Below are positions 42,875 to 54,336 of a stretch of DNA of 64,000 nucleotides, in pieces (positions within the stretch are counted from its first letter, which is position 1; every line of letters begins with the position of its first letter). Position numbers and translations under genes: made by a program. A model generated the notes under the pieces. It was not told the DNA's origin and searched no databases. It was given only the letters and a program-made list of their open reading frames with translations. Source of the DNA: Adenophora triphylla var. japonica (Eukaryota > Streptophyta > Magnoliopsida > Asterales > Campanulaceae); the NCBI GenBank assembly GCA_022495995.1, contig JAFEMH010003631.1, positions 186,001-250,000 on the forward strand, read 5' to 3'.

Positions 42875-43218
42875 TGGGATTATGATATGACCAAGTTAAC
42901 TATATAAAAGGGATTTACCCTCATAATATAGAATGTGAAAAATATATCTTTGTTTCATATATTATTTTGGCTAGATTGTTTTATCAAATCTGCCATCGAG
43001 AACTTTGAATTTGAGAGTAAAATACATAATCAATAATCAATATCCATCTATTGATATTGATTAGACGAGAATAGCGTGGTTATTGCAGGTTCGATCGAGA
43101 CAATAAAGGGTTCATAACAAAAGCATAATTATTCCGTACAACAAGATTCGGATTTAATCTTACGAGGTAATCTTATAACTCGTTATATGTATATACATCC
43201 AATATTGATATCAGAGTC
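42875..43218 (+). other. Copia-like LTR end with tRNA-Met-type primer binding site
   Basis: A TATA-like ACTATATAAAAGGG (about 42900) is followed 300 bp later by ...ATACATCCA, four bases, and TGATATCAGAGTC (43206-43218). That is one substitution from the TGGTATCAGAG primer site of many Copia elements. This suggests the 3' part of a 5' LTR, interrupted by the element at 41817. I found no gag-pol downstream and no second LTR, so it is a remnant. Confidence 0.4.
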
Positions 43219-43772
43219 AATATGGTTGTGCTTATCATTGAATGTCTTAAATTTCATAATTTTCGTTTTTGATATTTTGGTGAAAATTCGGACCAAGTGG
43301 GTTTGACAATTTGATAACCAATTTTTGATCCTTTTTGTGCATTTCATATATGCCTGGGTAGCTATTAATGTGTAGAAAAACATATTCGAAAATCGTTGAA
43401 TTTGGTTGAGTAGATCTTGAGATATTACAAATTGAAATTTTGAAAATTGTATTTTTTCCAAAACTTTGGCTGCTTTTTGACCTTTTTAGAATCTGTTTTT
43501 TGAAAATTATTTGTTGTAGATTTGTTTTACTCCATGAGATCTTTTCATAAACAACGTATTTGCTTAGTTTGGATTTAAAACGAGTAAATTATGGCTTATC
43601 AAAGTTGTGCTCTCGAAATTGATATGCTCTGTTGATCAAAGGGGTTGTTCAGCTATAGGCTTTCAGATGTTTGGATGTGAGGATAAAGATCTGACCCCTT
43701 TGGTTGCTACCAAATGGATCTGGCTCGTTTGGCTATTAAGCAAATTTTGATCAGATTGACTTAGAGATTGAC
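43219..43772. other. No recognised gene
   Basis: AT-rich sequence downstream of the primer-site-like motif. No gag-like ORF is visible in any frame. Confidence 0.4.
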
Positions 43773-43775
43773 TTA

Positions 43776-44695
43776 GGGCCCGTTCGGTTCGCGGAATTGA
43801 CCATTCCGCCGATGGAATGGAATGGTCAATTCCGTTTGACCCATTTCATTCTCATGTTTGGTTTAAATTTTTCATTCCGGAGGAATGACAAATTCCATTG
43901 AACGAAGGATTTGGTCATTCCCTCCAAAAATGGAAGAAATGTTCAATCCTTTGACAATGGAATTGTAATTTTTTTTTTTTTATCAAAATACCCCCAAACC
44001 CAAATCACCCCTACCCCTGCCTATCCATCCCCACCCCCACCCCCTCCATTTTTTTTAAAGACCCCTGCCTACTCACCCCCACCCCCACCCAGCCCCTGCC
44101 CTACCCCACCCCCACCTCCAATTTTTTTTTTAAAAAAAGATCCCTGCCTACCCCCCCCCCATCCAGCCCCTGCCCTATCACCCCCACCTACCCCCCTCCC
44201 CACCCCCACGAATTTTTTTTTACTCATTTTACATACCCTGCCTACCCCACCCACCCAGCCCTTACCCTACCACCCCACCCCCACCCCACCCCCCGAAATT
44301 TTTTTACTCATTTTGCATACCCCCTGCCTACCCCCATCCACCCCGCCCTACCCCCCACCCCCACGAAAAAAAAATTTATTTACTCATTTTGCATACCCCC
44401 TACCTACCTACCCCACCCACCCACCCACCTACCCCCCGCCTCCCACCCCCCAAAAAAATAATTTTTTAAAAGAAGGGTAAATTGGACATTTTATATGCTT
44501 TCATTCCATTCCTATAGTTTGTATTTTCAAACCAAATATGATTTGCCAAGGAATTGAATGACAATTTCATTCCATTCCGTGCCAACCAAACGGAGGGGTT
44601 TGACCAATTTTTTTTTCATTCCAATTCCTTTAGGAATTCAATTCCATTGACCATTCCATTCCTTCACTTTTTTTTCCATCGAACCAAACAGCCCC
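43776..44695. mobile_element. Tourist-like (PIF/Harbinger) MITE with C-rich interior
   Basis: 920 bp, from GGGCCCGTTCGGTTCGCGGA to the inverted CGAACCAAACAGCCCC, flanked by TTA on both sides (43773-43775, 44696-44698). GGGxxTGTTTGGTT ends with a TTA duplication are typical of PIF/Harbinger. Inner arms share GGAATGGAATGGTCAATTCC-type sequence. The middle (43990-44460) is almost pure C/A/T with CCCCACCCC runs, giving a long Pro-rich frame that is not a gene. Confidence 0.85.
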
Positions 44696-44698
44696 TTA

Positions 44699-47228
44699 GA
44701 ATATTGACCAGCTTTAATCGCCACCTTCCGACCATCGTTGGTTGACACCACCTCCAGCAAGTGAGCTTTGTTTTGGTTCTTCCAGCAGTATTTTTAGAAT
44801 TTTGAAATTTTGTCCATAAATATATATCTGAAATTATTTTAAAGTTATTTATTGGTCATAAATTCATTAAAAATAAAATATGTCTGAAAAAAATTGAAAA
44901 TTTTATTTTACATTCGTGATACTATTGTGCAGTAGTATAAATATTTGTACAATTTTTCGTGATCAGAAATATGTTTTCTCGATTTTTCAGTGTACTTTTA
45001 AGCGTATTTTAATTTTAAGATCGTGAAATATTTACCAAAGAAATTTTAAATTTTTACTATATGTATAATATGTTGTCTTAACATGCTGACATTTTTATCA
45101 TAATTTTCTTATGATAAAAAAATCTAGAATTATTTGAGTATTTTATTTCATGATAAAATCAAGAAAAATATATATAATGTCCATAAAAATCCGAAATATT
45201 TTTTGTATATTTAGAATAATGTTATTCTCTATAGTAAAAAATTTAATCATTTTTGAATGATAGAAATCTGTTTTATATATTTTGTATGTGTTTTTATGCA
45301 AAATTTATTATTCAGAATGGAAAATAATAATCAGAAAATTAAGAATTTTTTTTGTAACATAAATATGTGATACTGCATTGTTCTGATTTTTTTCATATTT
45401 TTTTGATGATCTTAAATATTTATGTGCTTTAAATGTCATTTTATGAGATTTTTTCGCAAATAAATTTGCATGAAAAACAATATTGAGACTATACGAGTCA
45501 CATAAAATTTTCTGGAAGTGCTGAAATTATCTAAAAGTGAACATACTTGATAAATTCATTTTATCTTCTTTTTTTTTTGTTTGTTCAAAAATCAATCAAG
45601 AAATATTTTAACGTTTTTCATGCGCGGGTCGAGATTACGAGACTCGCGAATTTTCCTTCTCCTCATGTTTGTATGAGATTATATTTTTGGGTTGAGTTTT
45701 TAGAACAAAATGTGAATTATTATGTATGCTTAATGTCACCTTATGCAACTTGTAAATAGTGAAACAGTACCTATAAATATGAGTAGCCTAGAAATTATTT
45801 TCTTGCTATATGAGCCACAAATAATTAATAATCTGAAAATTGTGATGACTTAATTCATAATTATAATTGGGTAATAGTACCCTACCCAATAAAATCATCA
45901 TGTGTAGACCTGTTTGGTATAGGTTAACAAAGATTGATGTGCACGCTTAATTGTATTGACTATTGCGCATCATGGAAATCAATCTAATTTATTTGGAAGA
46001 TTACGATTTGTCTATTCTTTGCACTTATAATATCACGGGTATATTCACTTGGATTTATCTTGAGTTAAAGAAAGTATCACAAGATCATAAAACTCTCCAA
46101 TTATGTTTGTTCGCGTGTATTGATGTTGAATCTCTCGTATATTGGATAGTAGACTTAATCTCAATTGAACAAATGGTGAGTGTTTAAGTAGGATTTGTAG
46201 ATTGTTTTTTGTGTTCTTAAAGGCACTAGAAGAGTCTTTCCATGGAAAAACAACATTATCATAGAAATCAAAGGAGTTGACTTGTGTTGACTTTGATTGC
46301 GGTGTATACGCACATTGATTTTATGAAATATATTCTATGTGCTTGGAACATGATATAATCTACTATCTATATAATTAAAGTGCTTAAGCTGTAATGTTAA
46401 TGGTAGATTTTAGACACTTCTGATGATGACTGTGATTTATTGGGTTATTAAGATTAATCACATAAATTATGTTAAAATTAGTTCTTAAAAAAACTTTTAT
46501 GTATTTATTCTTATATGACTATTGATTTTTATGAGTTTAGATATTGCTAGAATTAGACTTTATTGTGATAGTGGGGAGATATTTTTAGAGTAATCTTATC
46601 ATGAGCTCTTCTAAATATCAACCTATAATTGTATAATCTTATTTGGTAATTAGATATCAAAAAGTCTTTGAATGACAATTAGATTAACATAATTCCTAAT
46701 TCATTCGGACATATGCGAACTTGTGAAAGTTAAGACATGTTAGCGTGTATCATATTTTATTAATTTATCGATAAATATACACGAGATGTTCTTGTTTACT
46801 TTTTAGCTCATAGTTATTAAACGCTTTATTTGTTTAAGCATTTTTTTAGCAATGATTGGGAATCAAAAGGATAAGAGTCTAAGTGATCATATAACATATC
46901 ATTTTGTGAATATTTATCTGATCAATTGTAGAATCGTTTGAGAAAATATGAGATACGTGTGTAGTTGATGATTACTTTTTCTTTGAAATAAAATAGTGTT
47001 GTGGAGATAAGTACTCATATGATGCTTCAAATGGTTAGGTAGATGCTAATGTAATATTTTCTCAATTGTGTTTAAGAAATTGATTTCAACTTCATCCTTA
47101 ACATAAAGTCTTACAAGTCAGTAACTCTTGTGAATTACGAAAGGTCAGAGCCTCAATTGGATTATATATACCTCTTAATTATAACAAGTTATAAACACAA
47201 TACTTTTAATCAAGTTTGGAAATATTGC
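44699..47228. other. AT-rich region without recognised genes
   Basis: About 2.5 kb of AT-rich DNA. The longest frames (for example 45963-46187) have no recognisable motif. No clear repeats or element ends were found. It may be diverged retrotransposon interior or intergenic DNA. Confidence 0.45.
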
Positions 47229-48293
47229 CCTATTGAAATTACCCAGATCCGCCGCGCGGATCGGACATCTCGCGTTGGGGGATTCGCTGCATTTTCGCAG
47301 AGTCGCCACGCCATTTTGATTGTGCCCAAAACATTGAGAAAAGACTTTGTTTTGTTTTGTTTTGTTCTGTGATGAGATTTTGGAGTTCGGAGGTCAGGTT
47401 ACGCCTCGAAAAGAGATAGTTGAGCTCACCCGAGTCCCCTCGTATACACGAGTCTTTCGATACCCTTCTTTCTTTAAATGTTGTGTGTGTGTGTGTTTTA
47501 AAAAATTCATTTTGAGAATGATGTCTACATTGCAAATAATGCTTATAATTAAACAGAAATATTTAAATTAAAGCAGTAAAGTGAGATTCGGAAGGAGGTC
47601 TTACCAATGTTAGTTTGTGTCTATCTTCCGCGGGGGAGTGTGTTTGGTTTGAAAGGGAATAGTGTTTTGGGACGCCGGGGGACGATTAGGACGGATCGGG
47701 AATGATCGGGATTGATCGGAATCGCTTCGGGAGGACTTCAGAGCGCCTCGGGATGGCTCGGGATGGGCCGGTATGGGCCGACAAAGCTTCGGGATGCCTC
47801 GGAATGGCTCTAGATGGATCGATATGGGCCGAAAGAGTTTCAGGATACCTTGGGATGGACCGGTATGGGCTGGCAGAGCTTCAGGATGCCTCGGGATGGC
47901 TCGGGATGCCTCGGGACTGACCAAGATTGCCTAGGGAAGGACCGGGATTCGACCGGAATCGCTTTGGGAGGACTTCGGAGCGCCTCATGAGGGCTTTGGA
48001 GCACCTCGGGAAGGCTCAGGAGGCCTCGGGAAGGACCAGAAGAGGTCGGGATGCCTTGGGATGGCTCGGGATGCCTCGGGACGGACTGGGATTGCCTAGG
48101 GAAGGACTGGGATTTGACCGGAATTGCTTCGGGAGGACTTCAGAGCGCCTCGGGAGGGCTTTGGAGCACCTCAAGAAGGCTCGGGAGGCCTCGAAAAGGA
48201 CCGAAAGAGGTCTGGATGCCTTGGGAGTGTGCCTAAAGGATGGGGGAAGAGAGGAGGGAGTTGAGGTATGAATGAAATGGGAGGGGGAGACCT

Positions 48294-48303
48294 CTATTTA
48301 TAG
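48294..48303 (-). promoter_or_regulatory. TATA box of LTR-B
   Basis: CTATAAATAG on the minus strand, exactly 20 bp downstream of the palindrome at 48324-48337. Confidence 0.75.
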
Positions 48304-48323
48304 GCCCCAAAAAATTGCAAAGT

Positions 48324-48337
48324 GGTCCGTACGGACC
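48324..48337. promoter_or_regulatory. Palindrome GGTCCGTACGGACC at the LTR-B promoter
   Basis: Exact copy of the LTR-A palindrome. Further copies lie at 48432-48445 (TATCCGTACGGACC) and 48464-48477 (exact). Confidence 0.7.
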
Positions 48338-48769
48338 ATTATGTAATTACAATTTTTTGGTTTTCCTGGATTTCAGGGAATATTGTGGAATTTAAAGGGA
48401 TTTTTTCATCATTTTGGCGTGTTGAAGTAAGTATCCGTACGGACCATTCTTACTTTGCAAAGTGGTCCGTACGGACCATTATGTCAACTGGCCATATTTT
48501 GTTATTCCTGCAAAGTCATTGTGTTCCCTTTTATCCCTGAAAGGTCCTCCCTTGGTTTGGATGGTGGTTTTGGACCTTTTGGATGTTACGGGTCTTCGAG
48601 ATCACGTATGCGTGAGTCCTCGGTGTTTCCCGTATGCGTGAATGGAGAGCGGTCCGGATTGGGGTACTTACAAAAGCCCCTCGGCGACATCACTTTTGAA
48701 GTAATTGGGGTCGTCGATAAAGATAAGGGTCCCGATCTGGACCGCTTGTTGGGAGAGAGAAGATGATCG

Positions 48770-49300
48770 TGTTGGTCATCGGCTGTGGATGTGGTGGTGT
48801 CCTGAGGTGACCGCCTGGATCGGATGATTGAGGACGTGGTGGTGTCGAGAGAAGATGACCGTGTTGGTCAACGACTGTGGACGTGGTGGTGTCCGGAGGT
48901 GACCGTCTGGGTCGGATGGTTGTGGACGTGGTGGTGTCCTGAGGTGACCGCTTGGGTCGGATGGTTGTGGACGTGGTGGTGTCCTAAGGTGACCGCTTGG
49001 GTCGGATGGCTGGAATCGTGAGCACGTGGCAGTGTCCTAAGGTGATCGCTTGGGTCGGAAGTGAGGACGTGGAGGTATTCTGACGTGACCACTTGGGTCG
49101 GATGTGAGGACGTGGAGGTGTACTGAGGTGACCGCTTGGGTCGAATGTGAGGACGTGGAGGTGTCCTGAGGTGACCGCCTGGGTCGGATGTGAGGATGTG
49201 GAGGTGTTCTGAGGTGACCGCTTGGGTAGGATGGCTGGACCCTTTAGTAGGATTCCTACGTATCCTGAATGGGAATCAAGCCAGATCGTAGTTCGTGTGT
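48770..49300. repeat. Tandem repeats in the 3' interior of element B
   Basis: About eight to ten units of 50-55 bp combine GAGGACGTGGAGGTGTCC (or TGGACGTGGTGGTGTCC) with GAGGTGACCGCTTGGGTCGG. They end in the block CCTACGTATCC...AATCAAGCC...CGTAGTTCG at 49254-49295. They correspond to the 6979-7610 repeats of element A. Confidence 0.8.
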
Positions 49301-50794
49301 GAGGTGATTGCTTGGGTCGGTGACTGAGGAATCGTGAGGATGTGGTGGTGTCCTCTGATGGGGATGAAAGTGTTCGTGCCTGTGATGATGTTGCCATTCG
49401 CGGGAAAAATTCGATTTTTGCGTTTCTTTGAAAAACCAAATAAAACCGGAAAACGGAGTCGCCACGCCATTTTAATTTTGAAGGCCAAAACTTTGAAAAA
49501 AGCCCGAGATCAGAGATTTAGGTTCGGAGGTCATGTTACGCGTCGGGAAGGACGTTAGTGTGCACCCGACGCGCCTCGTAAAACGAGTCTTCCAAGCTGA
49601 AAATCATTTGTGTGTGTGTGTGTGTGTGTGTTTTGGCCAAAATAATTCGAAACTGGAAAAAGCAAAAATTGGGATGTCCTTTTAAGACTTTAAACTGATC
49701 CCATGATTTTTTGGAGAATTTTTGGTTTGAGATTTGGTACTCAAAAGACCTTTTGAAGTTGAGAGCCATTTCTGCCAGAATGAAAAAGGCAGTGGACCTT
49801 TGATTTTAAAAGGGATTCAAGGGTCTTAAAACTTCATAATCTGGATAAACTCAGAGAATGAAAGTTGTTCTAGACACCTTAAATGAAGTTTGTGCGAAGG
49901 AATTTTCCATTTTGGAGAAGATTTGAGGGGTCAAAACCTTCTGGAAACCTCAGATATGAGATCTGGATTCTCAGAAGCTGATGAACTAGCCTCTGAAAGA
50001 AAATTTGAAAAGAGGAGTTTTACTCACCCAAAAAATAAGGTAAAAATATTTCTGGAAAGCTCTGGATGTTGGCTACAAAAAGTATTTTGTAGTCAACACC
50101 AAATTCCAAGTTCATCTGTGTCCAAAAATTAAGACCATGGACTGAGGTCTGAGAAAATTGCTACTGGACAGCAACTTCTCAAGAAAGAAAATATGATTTT
50201 AAGGGGGGTTTTGCATCCATGCTTGTCCCCATTTCCCTAGGTTTTGGTTAGTGATCACTAGACATTTTAGTGGTGAATCAACTATACCAAACCATCCTTG
50301 GGGTACATTAGGACTAAGCATTTCATTTGCTTGGGAAGGGGAATTTTATCCTTTGAAATCAAGATTTTATGCTTGAAAATGGTTTTTAGGGTTTTGAAAA
50401 TGAGTTTTCTTTGCAAGAAAGTAAGAAAGCTTAAAAATAATTTTGATCTTTGTAGAAGATCATCCATGGAGATGGTCTTCCATGGTGATCTTCTTAGATC
50501 TAGAGAAAGAAGATGAAAGAACTACATTTTGTAGTTTGAAGATGCATGCATGGTTGAGATTTAGGGTTAGGAGGAGGAGGGTTTACCAATCTTCCTTGTG
50601 TTCTTGAGTGTTTGGCTTGAGTGTATGAGTGTTTAGGGCTTTAATATGAGAGTGAGTGGATGAGTATGAGTTGGGAAAGATTGGAGAGAAAAGGGTGACA
50701 ATTCTTGAAGAATTCTCACTGTTTTCTCTCTATATTTCGCCAGAGGTTCGGTGCAAAATGTGTTCTTCCTTTTTATTTTTGTGACTGGAGGGCT

Positions 50795-50804
50795 CAATTT
50801 ATAG
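50795..50804 (-). promoter_or_regulatory. TATA box of LTR-C
   Basis: CTATAAATTG on the minus strand, exactly 20 bp downstream of the palindrome at 50825-50838, as in LTR-A and LTR-B. Confidence 0.7.
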
Positions 50805-50824
50805 CCCTCCTGAAAATGCAAAGG

Positions 50825-50838
50825 TATCCGCGCGGATA
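50825..50838. promoter_or_regulatory. Palindrome TATCCGCGCGGATA at the LTR-C promoter
   Basis: Perfect 14-bp palindrome at the position held by GGTCCGTACGGACC in LTR-A and LTR-B. They share TCCGNNCGGA. Related palindromes precede both antisense genes of element C. Confidence 0.7.
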
Positions 50839-51243
50839 GGTCCAGGCAGCGTGCACTGTTCATTAAATGCAGCTTCAGCTTTGGACAAGAAGAATATTTC
50901 TTTTTGAAATTCAAATTAGGCAGCCAGTTTATGTTTCCAGCATTGCTATATTTGGTTTTCTTCTTTTGTTTTGCTTTTTGAGATTCTTTTTAAGGTTTAA
51001 CCTTAAATAACAATGCCCATTTTACCCTCACTTTGTTAGAAAAGTTAGGATTGTTAGGAATTGTTAGAAATGTTATAACTTTCGTTAATTTTCTAACGAA
51101 AATTCTAACAAGCTCAAATTGGAGCACTTACAGTAGCCCCTCGGCGACGGCGCTTTCGAAGGAAGCGGGGTCGTCGATAAGAGTAAGGCTCCATATTTGG
51201 CAGGATGATCGAGTGATCGGGTGGCTGAACCTAGCGATAGGCT

Positions 51244-52222
51244 ACCTACGTATCCCGAATGGGAATCAAGCCAGTCGTAGTTCGGGTCTTTGACCCTGGA
51301 GATGATGGCGTTTTAGGTGCATCGAACCTGATGAGCGAGTTCTACGATCGTTTCTTTGGAAAGAAACTCTGCTGGGGATAAGAGTTGACCATTTTCGGTC
51401 TGATGGCTATCCGCTCTGCTGGGGATAGGAATGACCATTTTTGGTCTGACGGGTATCCGCTCTGCTGGGGATTTTTGCGATTTATCGCTTTCTAGTGATA
51501 GCGTCTTAGGTGCCTCGAACCTTGAAGATGGCGTTTTAGGTGCCTCGAACCTTGGAGATGGCTTTTTAGGTGCCTCGGACCTTGATGATGGCGTTTTAGG
51601 TGCCTCGAACCTTGATGATGATGGCTTTTTAGGCGCCTCGGACCTTAATTTGAAATGGCCTTTCGGTGGACTTTGTCTGCTGCCGAAGGAGAGGGTGACC
51701 GTTTTGGTCGAGGGGCTGGACCTAATGACAGGCTACCTACGTATCCCTAGTGGGAATCAAGCCCTTTCGTAGTTCGAGTCTTTGACCCTGGAGATGATGG
51801 CGTTTTAGGTGCCTCGAACCTGATGAGCGATTTCTACAGTCGGTTACTGGAAAGAAACTCTGCTGGGGATAAGAGATGACCATTTTTGGTCTGATGGCTA
51901 TCCGCTCTGCTGGGGATTTTTGCGATTTATCGCTTTCTAGTGATAGCGTCTTAGGTGCCTCGAACCTTGAAGATGGCGTTTTAGGTGCCTCGAACCTTGG
52001 AGATGGCTTTTTAGGTGCCTCGGACCTTGATGATGGCGTTTTAGGTGCCTCGAACCTTGATGATGATGGCTTTTTAGGCGCCTCGGACCTTAATTTGAAA
52101 TGGCCTTTCGGTGGACTTTGTCTGCTGCCGAAGGAGAGGGTGACCGTTTTGGTCGAGGGGCTGGACCTAATGATAGGCTACCTACGTATCCCTAGTGGGA
52201 ATCAAGCCCTTTCGTAGTTCGA
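51244..52222. repeat. Duplicated unit of about 445 bp with inner 36-39-bp repeats
   Basis: Two near-identical copies, about 51330-51777 and 51785-52222. Each holds five repeats of GATGGCGTTTTAGGTGCCTC-GAACCTT type and ends in CCTACGTATCCCTAGTGGGA...CGTAGTTCGAG. Frames of 113 codons in both copies are repeat translations. Confidence 0.85.
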
Positions 52223-52334
52223 GTACTACTCGAGATTCCGTTGGCTTTTGGGATTCCGTTAACTTTGCTGGGGATTTCGTTAGCCTTTGCTGGGGAAAAT
52301 CAGACGTATTTGTCTGGGAAATCGGTCTTACGTT

Positions 52335-54055
52335 TGACTGCCGTTGGCTGATTTTGATGAAAGATACGGGATCTCGTTATCTTTCTCAAGGCACTCGGTC
52401 TTACGTTTGACATGCCGGGGGTAATTTTGATGAAAGATACGGGATCTCGTTATCTTTCTCGGGGCACTCGGTCTTACGTTTGACTGCCGGGGGTAATTTT
52501 GATGAAAGATACGGGATCTCGTTATCTTTCTCGGGGCACTCGGTCTTACGTTTGGCTAGCAGGGAAGATTTTGATGAAAGATACGGGATCTCGTTATCTT
52601 TCTCGGGCACTCTCGGTCTTACGTTTGGCTGGGGGATGATTTTGATGAAAGATACGGGATCTCGTTATCTTTCTCGGGGCACTCGGTCTTACGTTTGACT
52701 GCCGGGGGATGATTTTGATGAAAGATACGGGATCTCGTTATCTTTCTCGGGGCACTCGGTCTTACGTTTGACTGCCGGGGGTAATTTTGATGAAAGATAC
52801 GGGATCTCGTTATCTTTCTCAGGGCACTCGGTCTTACGTTTGACTATAGGGGTAATTTTGATGAAAGATACGGGATCCGTTATCTTTCTCGGGGCACTCG
52901 GTCTTACGTTTATTTGGCTAGGAGGTAATTTTGATGAAAGATACGGGATCTCGTTATCTTTCTCGGGGCACTCGGTCTTACGTTTGGCTCAGGGGTAATT
53001 TTGATGAAAGGTACGGGATCTCGTTATCTTTCTCGGGGCACTCGGTCTTACGTTTAACTATAGGGGTAATTTTGATGAAAGATACGGGATCTCGTTATCT
53101 TTCTCGGGGCACTCGGTCTTACGTTTGGCTGCCGGATCGATTTTGATGAAAGATACGGGATCTCGTTATCTTTCTCGGGGCACTCGGTCTTACGTTTGGC
53201 TCAGGGGTAATTTTGATGAAAGATACGGGATCTCGGTATCTTTCTCGAGGAGATCGGTCTTACGTTTTACTGCCGGGGGGCGATTTTGATGAAAGATACG
53301 GGATCTCGTTATCTTTCTCGGGGCACTCGGTCTTACGTTCGGCTAGGGAAGATTTTGATGAAAGATACGGGATCTCGTTATCTTTCTCGGGGCACTCGGT
53401 CTTACGTTTGGCAGGGGTAATTTTGATGAAAGATATGGGATCTCGTTATCTTTCTCGGGGCACTCGGTCTTACGTTTGGCTAGGGGTAATTTTGATGAAA
53501 GATACGGGATCTCGTTATCTTTCTCGGGGCACTCGGTCTTACGTTTGGCTAGCCGGAAGATTTTGATGAAAGATACGGGATCTCGTTATCTTTCTCGAGG
53601 CACTCGGTCTTACGTTTGACCAGGGGTAATTTTGATGAAAGATACGGGATCTCGTTATCTTTCTCGGGGCACTCGGTCTTACGTTTGGCAGGGAAGATTT
53701 TGATGAAAGATACGGGATCTCGTTATCTTTCTCGGGGCACTCGGTCTTACGTTTGATCACGGGGGTAATTTTGATGAAAGATACGGGATCTCGTTATCTT
53801 TCTCGGGGCACTCGGTCTTACGTTTGACTGCCGGGGGAGATTTTTGATGAAAGATACGGGATCCGTTATCTTTCTCAGGTCACTCGGTCTTACGTTTGAC
53901 TGCCGGGGAAGATTTTTGATGAAAGATACGAGATTTCGTTATCTTTCTCGGGACACTCGGTCTTACGTTTTCTTTAGGGGCAATTTTGATGAAAGATACG
54001 GGATCTCGTTATCTTTCTCGGGGACTCGGTCTTACGTTTGGCTTAGGGGATGATT
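52335..54055. repeat. Tandem array of about 24 units of 58-76 bp
   Basis: Each unit contains TTTTGATGAAAGATACGGGA, TCTCGTTATCTTTCTCGGGG and CACTCGGTCTTACGTTTG, often followed by ACTGCCGGGGG. The part GAAAGATAC...GTTATCTTTC is an imperfect palindrome centred on GATC. The array lies just upstream of antisense gene 1. ORFs over it are repeat translations. Confidence 0.95.
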
Positions 54056-54166
54056 TTCTTGACAAGGGGTGACTTTGGTTAACTTTGGTTAACTCGTCGA
54101 GTTGGGGGCGAATTGCGAGTCCCGAAATTTTAAGGGGCAAAAGGGTCATTTTGACCCTTGCAATCC

Positions 54167-54180
54167 TATCCGCGCGGATA
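54167..54180. promoter_or_regulatory. Palindrome TATCCGCGCGGATA upstream of antisense gene 1 (C)
   Basis: Identical to the LTR-C palindrome; the symmetry extends to 18 bp (54165-54182). It ends 156 bp before the ATG at 54337. A TATA-like TATTAATTA follows after 18 bp (54199-54207). In element A the corresponding distance to the gene 1 ATG is 157 bp. Confidence 0.7.
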
Positions 54181-54336
54181 GGGTTTGAAAACCAGGGGTA
54201 TTAATTAGGGCCAACGCCCTTTTCTTCTTCCCCATTCAGTTTTGCAGAATTACGAGAGAGAGAGAAAATTCTGTAAATCCGCCATTTTTGGCCAAAAAGC
54301 TTCAAAAATCTTCCGATTTCTTCGATTTTTTGAGCA

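Larger units (their letters stand above)
47234..48672 (-). repeat. LTR of element B
   Basis: It runs from TGAAATTACCCAGATCC to GGGGTACTTACA on the plus strand. It shares with LTR-A the blocks AGTCGCCACGCC, TTCGGAGGTCAG and ACGAGTCTTTCG and a (GT)n tract at about 47480-47494. About 500 bp (47690-48230) consist of degenerate CGGGATGGCTCGGGATGCC-type repeats. Confidence 0.85.
47234..49428 (-). mobile_element. Element B: LTR and truncated interior of a relative of element A
   Basis: LTR-B (47234-48672) is followed by 756 bp of 3' internal sequence and is then cut by element C. It is closest to element A: same LTR start (TGAAATTACCC), same palindrome, same GACGTGGTGGTGTCC repeats. The 5 bp before it are CCTAT, the presumed left target duplication; the partner is outside the window. 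Confidence 0.8.
49429..51132 (-). repeat. 3' LTR of element C
   Basis: It probably starts at TGAAAAACCAAATAAAACC (left boundary inferred from the TG and from alignment of AGTCGCCACGCC, TTCGGAGGTCATG and CCTCGTAAAACGAGTCTTCC with LTR-A). It ends GGAGCACTTACA at 51132, matching the ends of LTR-A and LTR-B. It holds (GT)n at about 49609-49631. About 1.7 kb, so longer and diverged from A and B. Confidence 0.75.

Noticed and set aside
43911..44480. 189-codon proline-rich ORF
   Set aside because: It is a translation of the C-rich low-complexity core of a Tourist-like MITE, with no start context or domain.
51431..52217. Two nearly identical 113-codon ORFs
   Set aside because: They result from the 445-bp duplication with internal 36-39-bp repeats; the peptide merely repeats LGASNLDDG-type units.
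52335..54055. CRISPR-like regular repeat array
   Set aside because: The unit-to-unit spacers are not unique sequences; the whole unit is tandemly repeated with drift. The context is a plant retrotransposon, and no cas genes are present.
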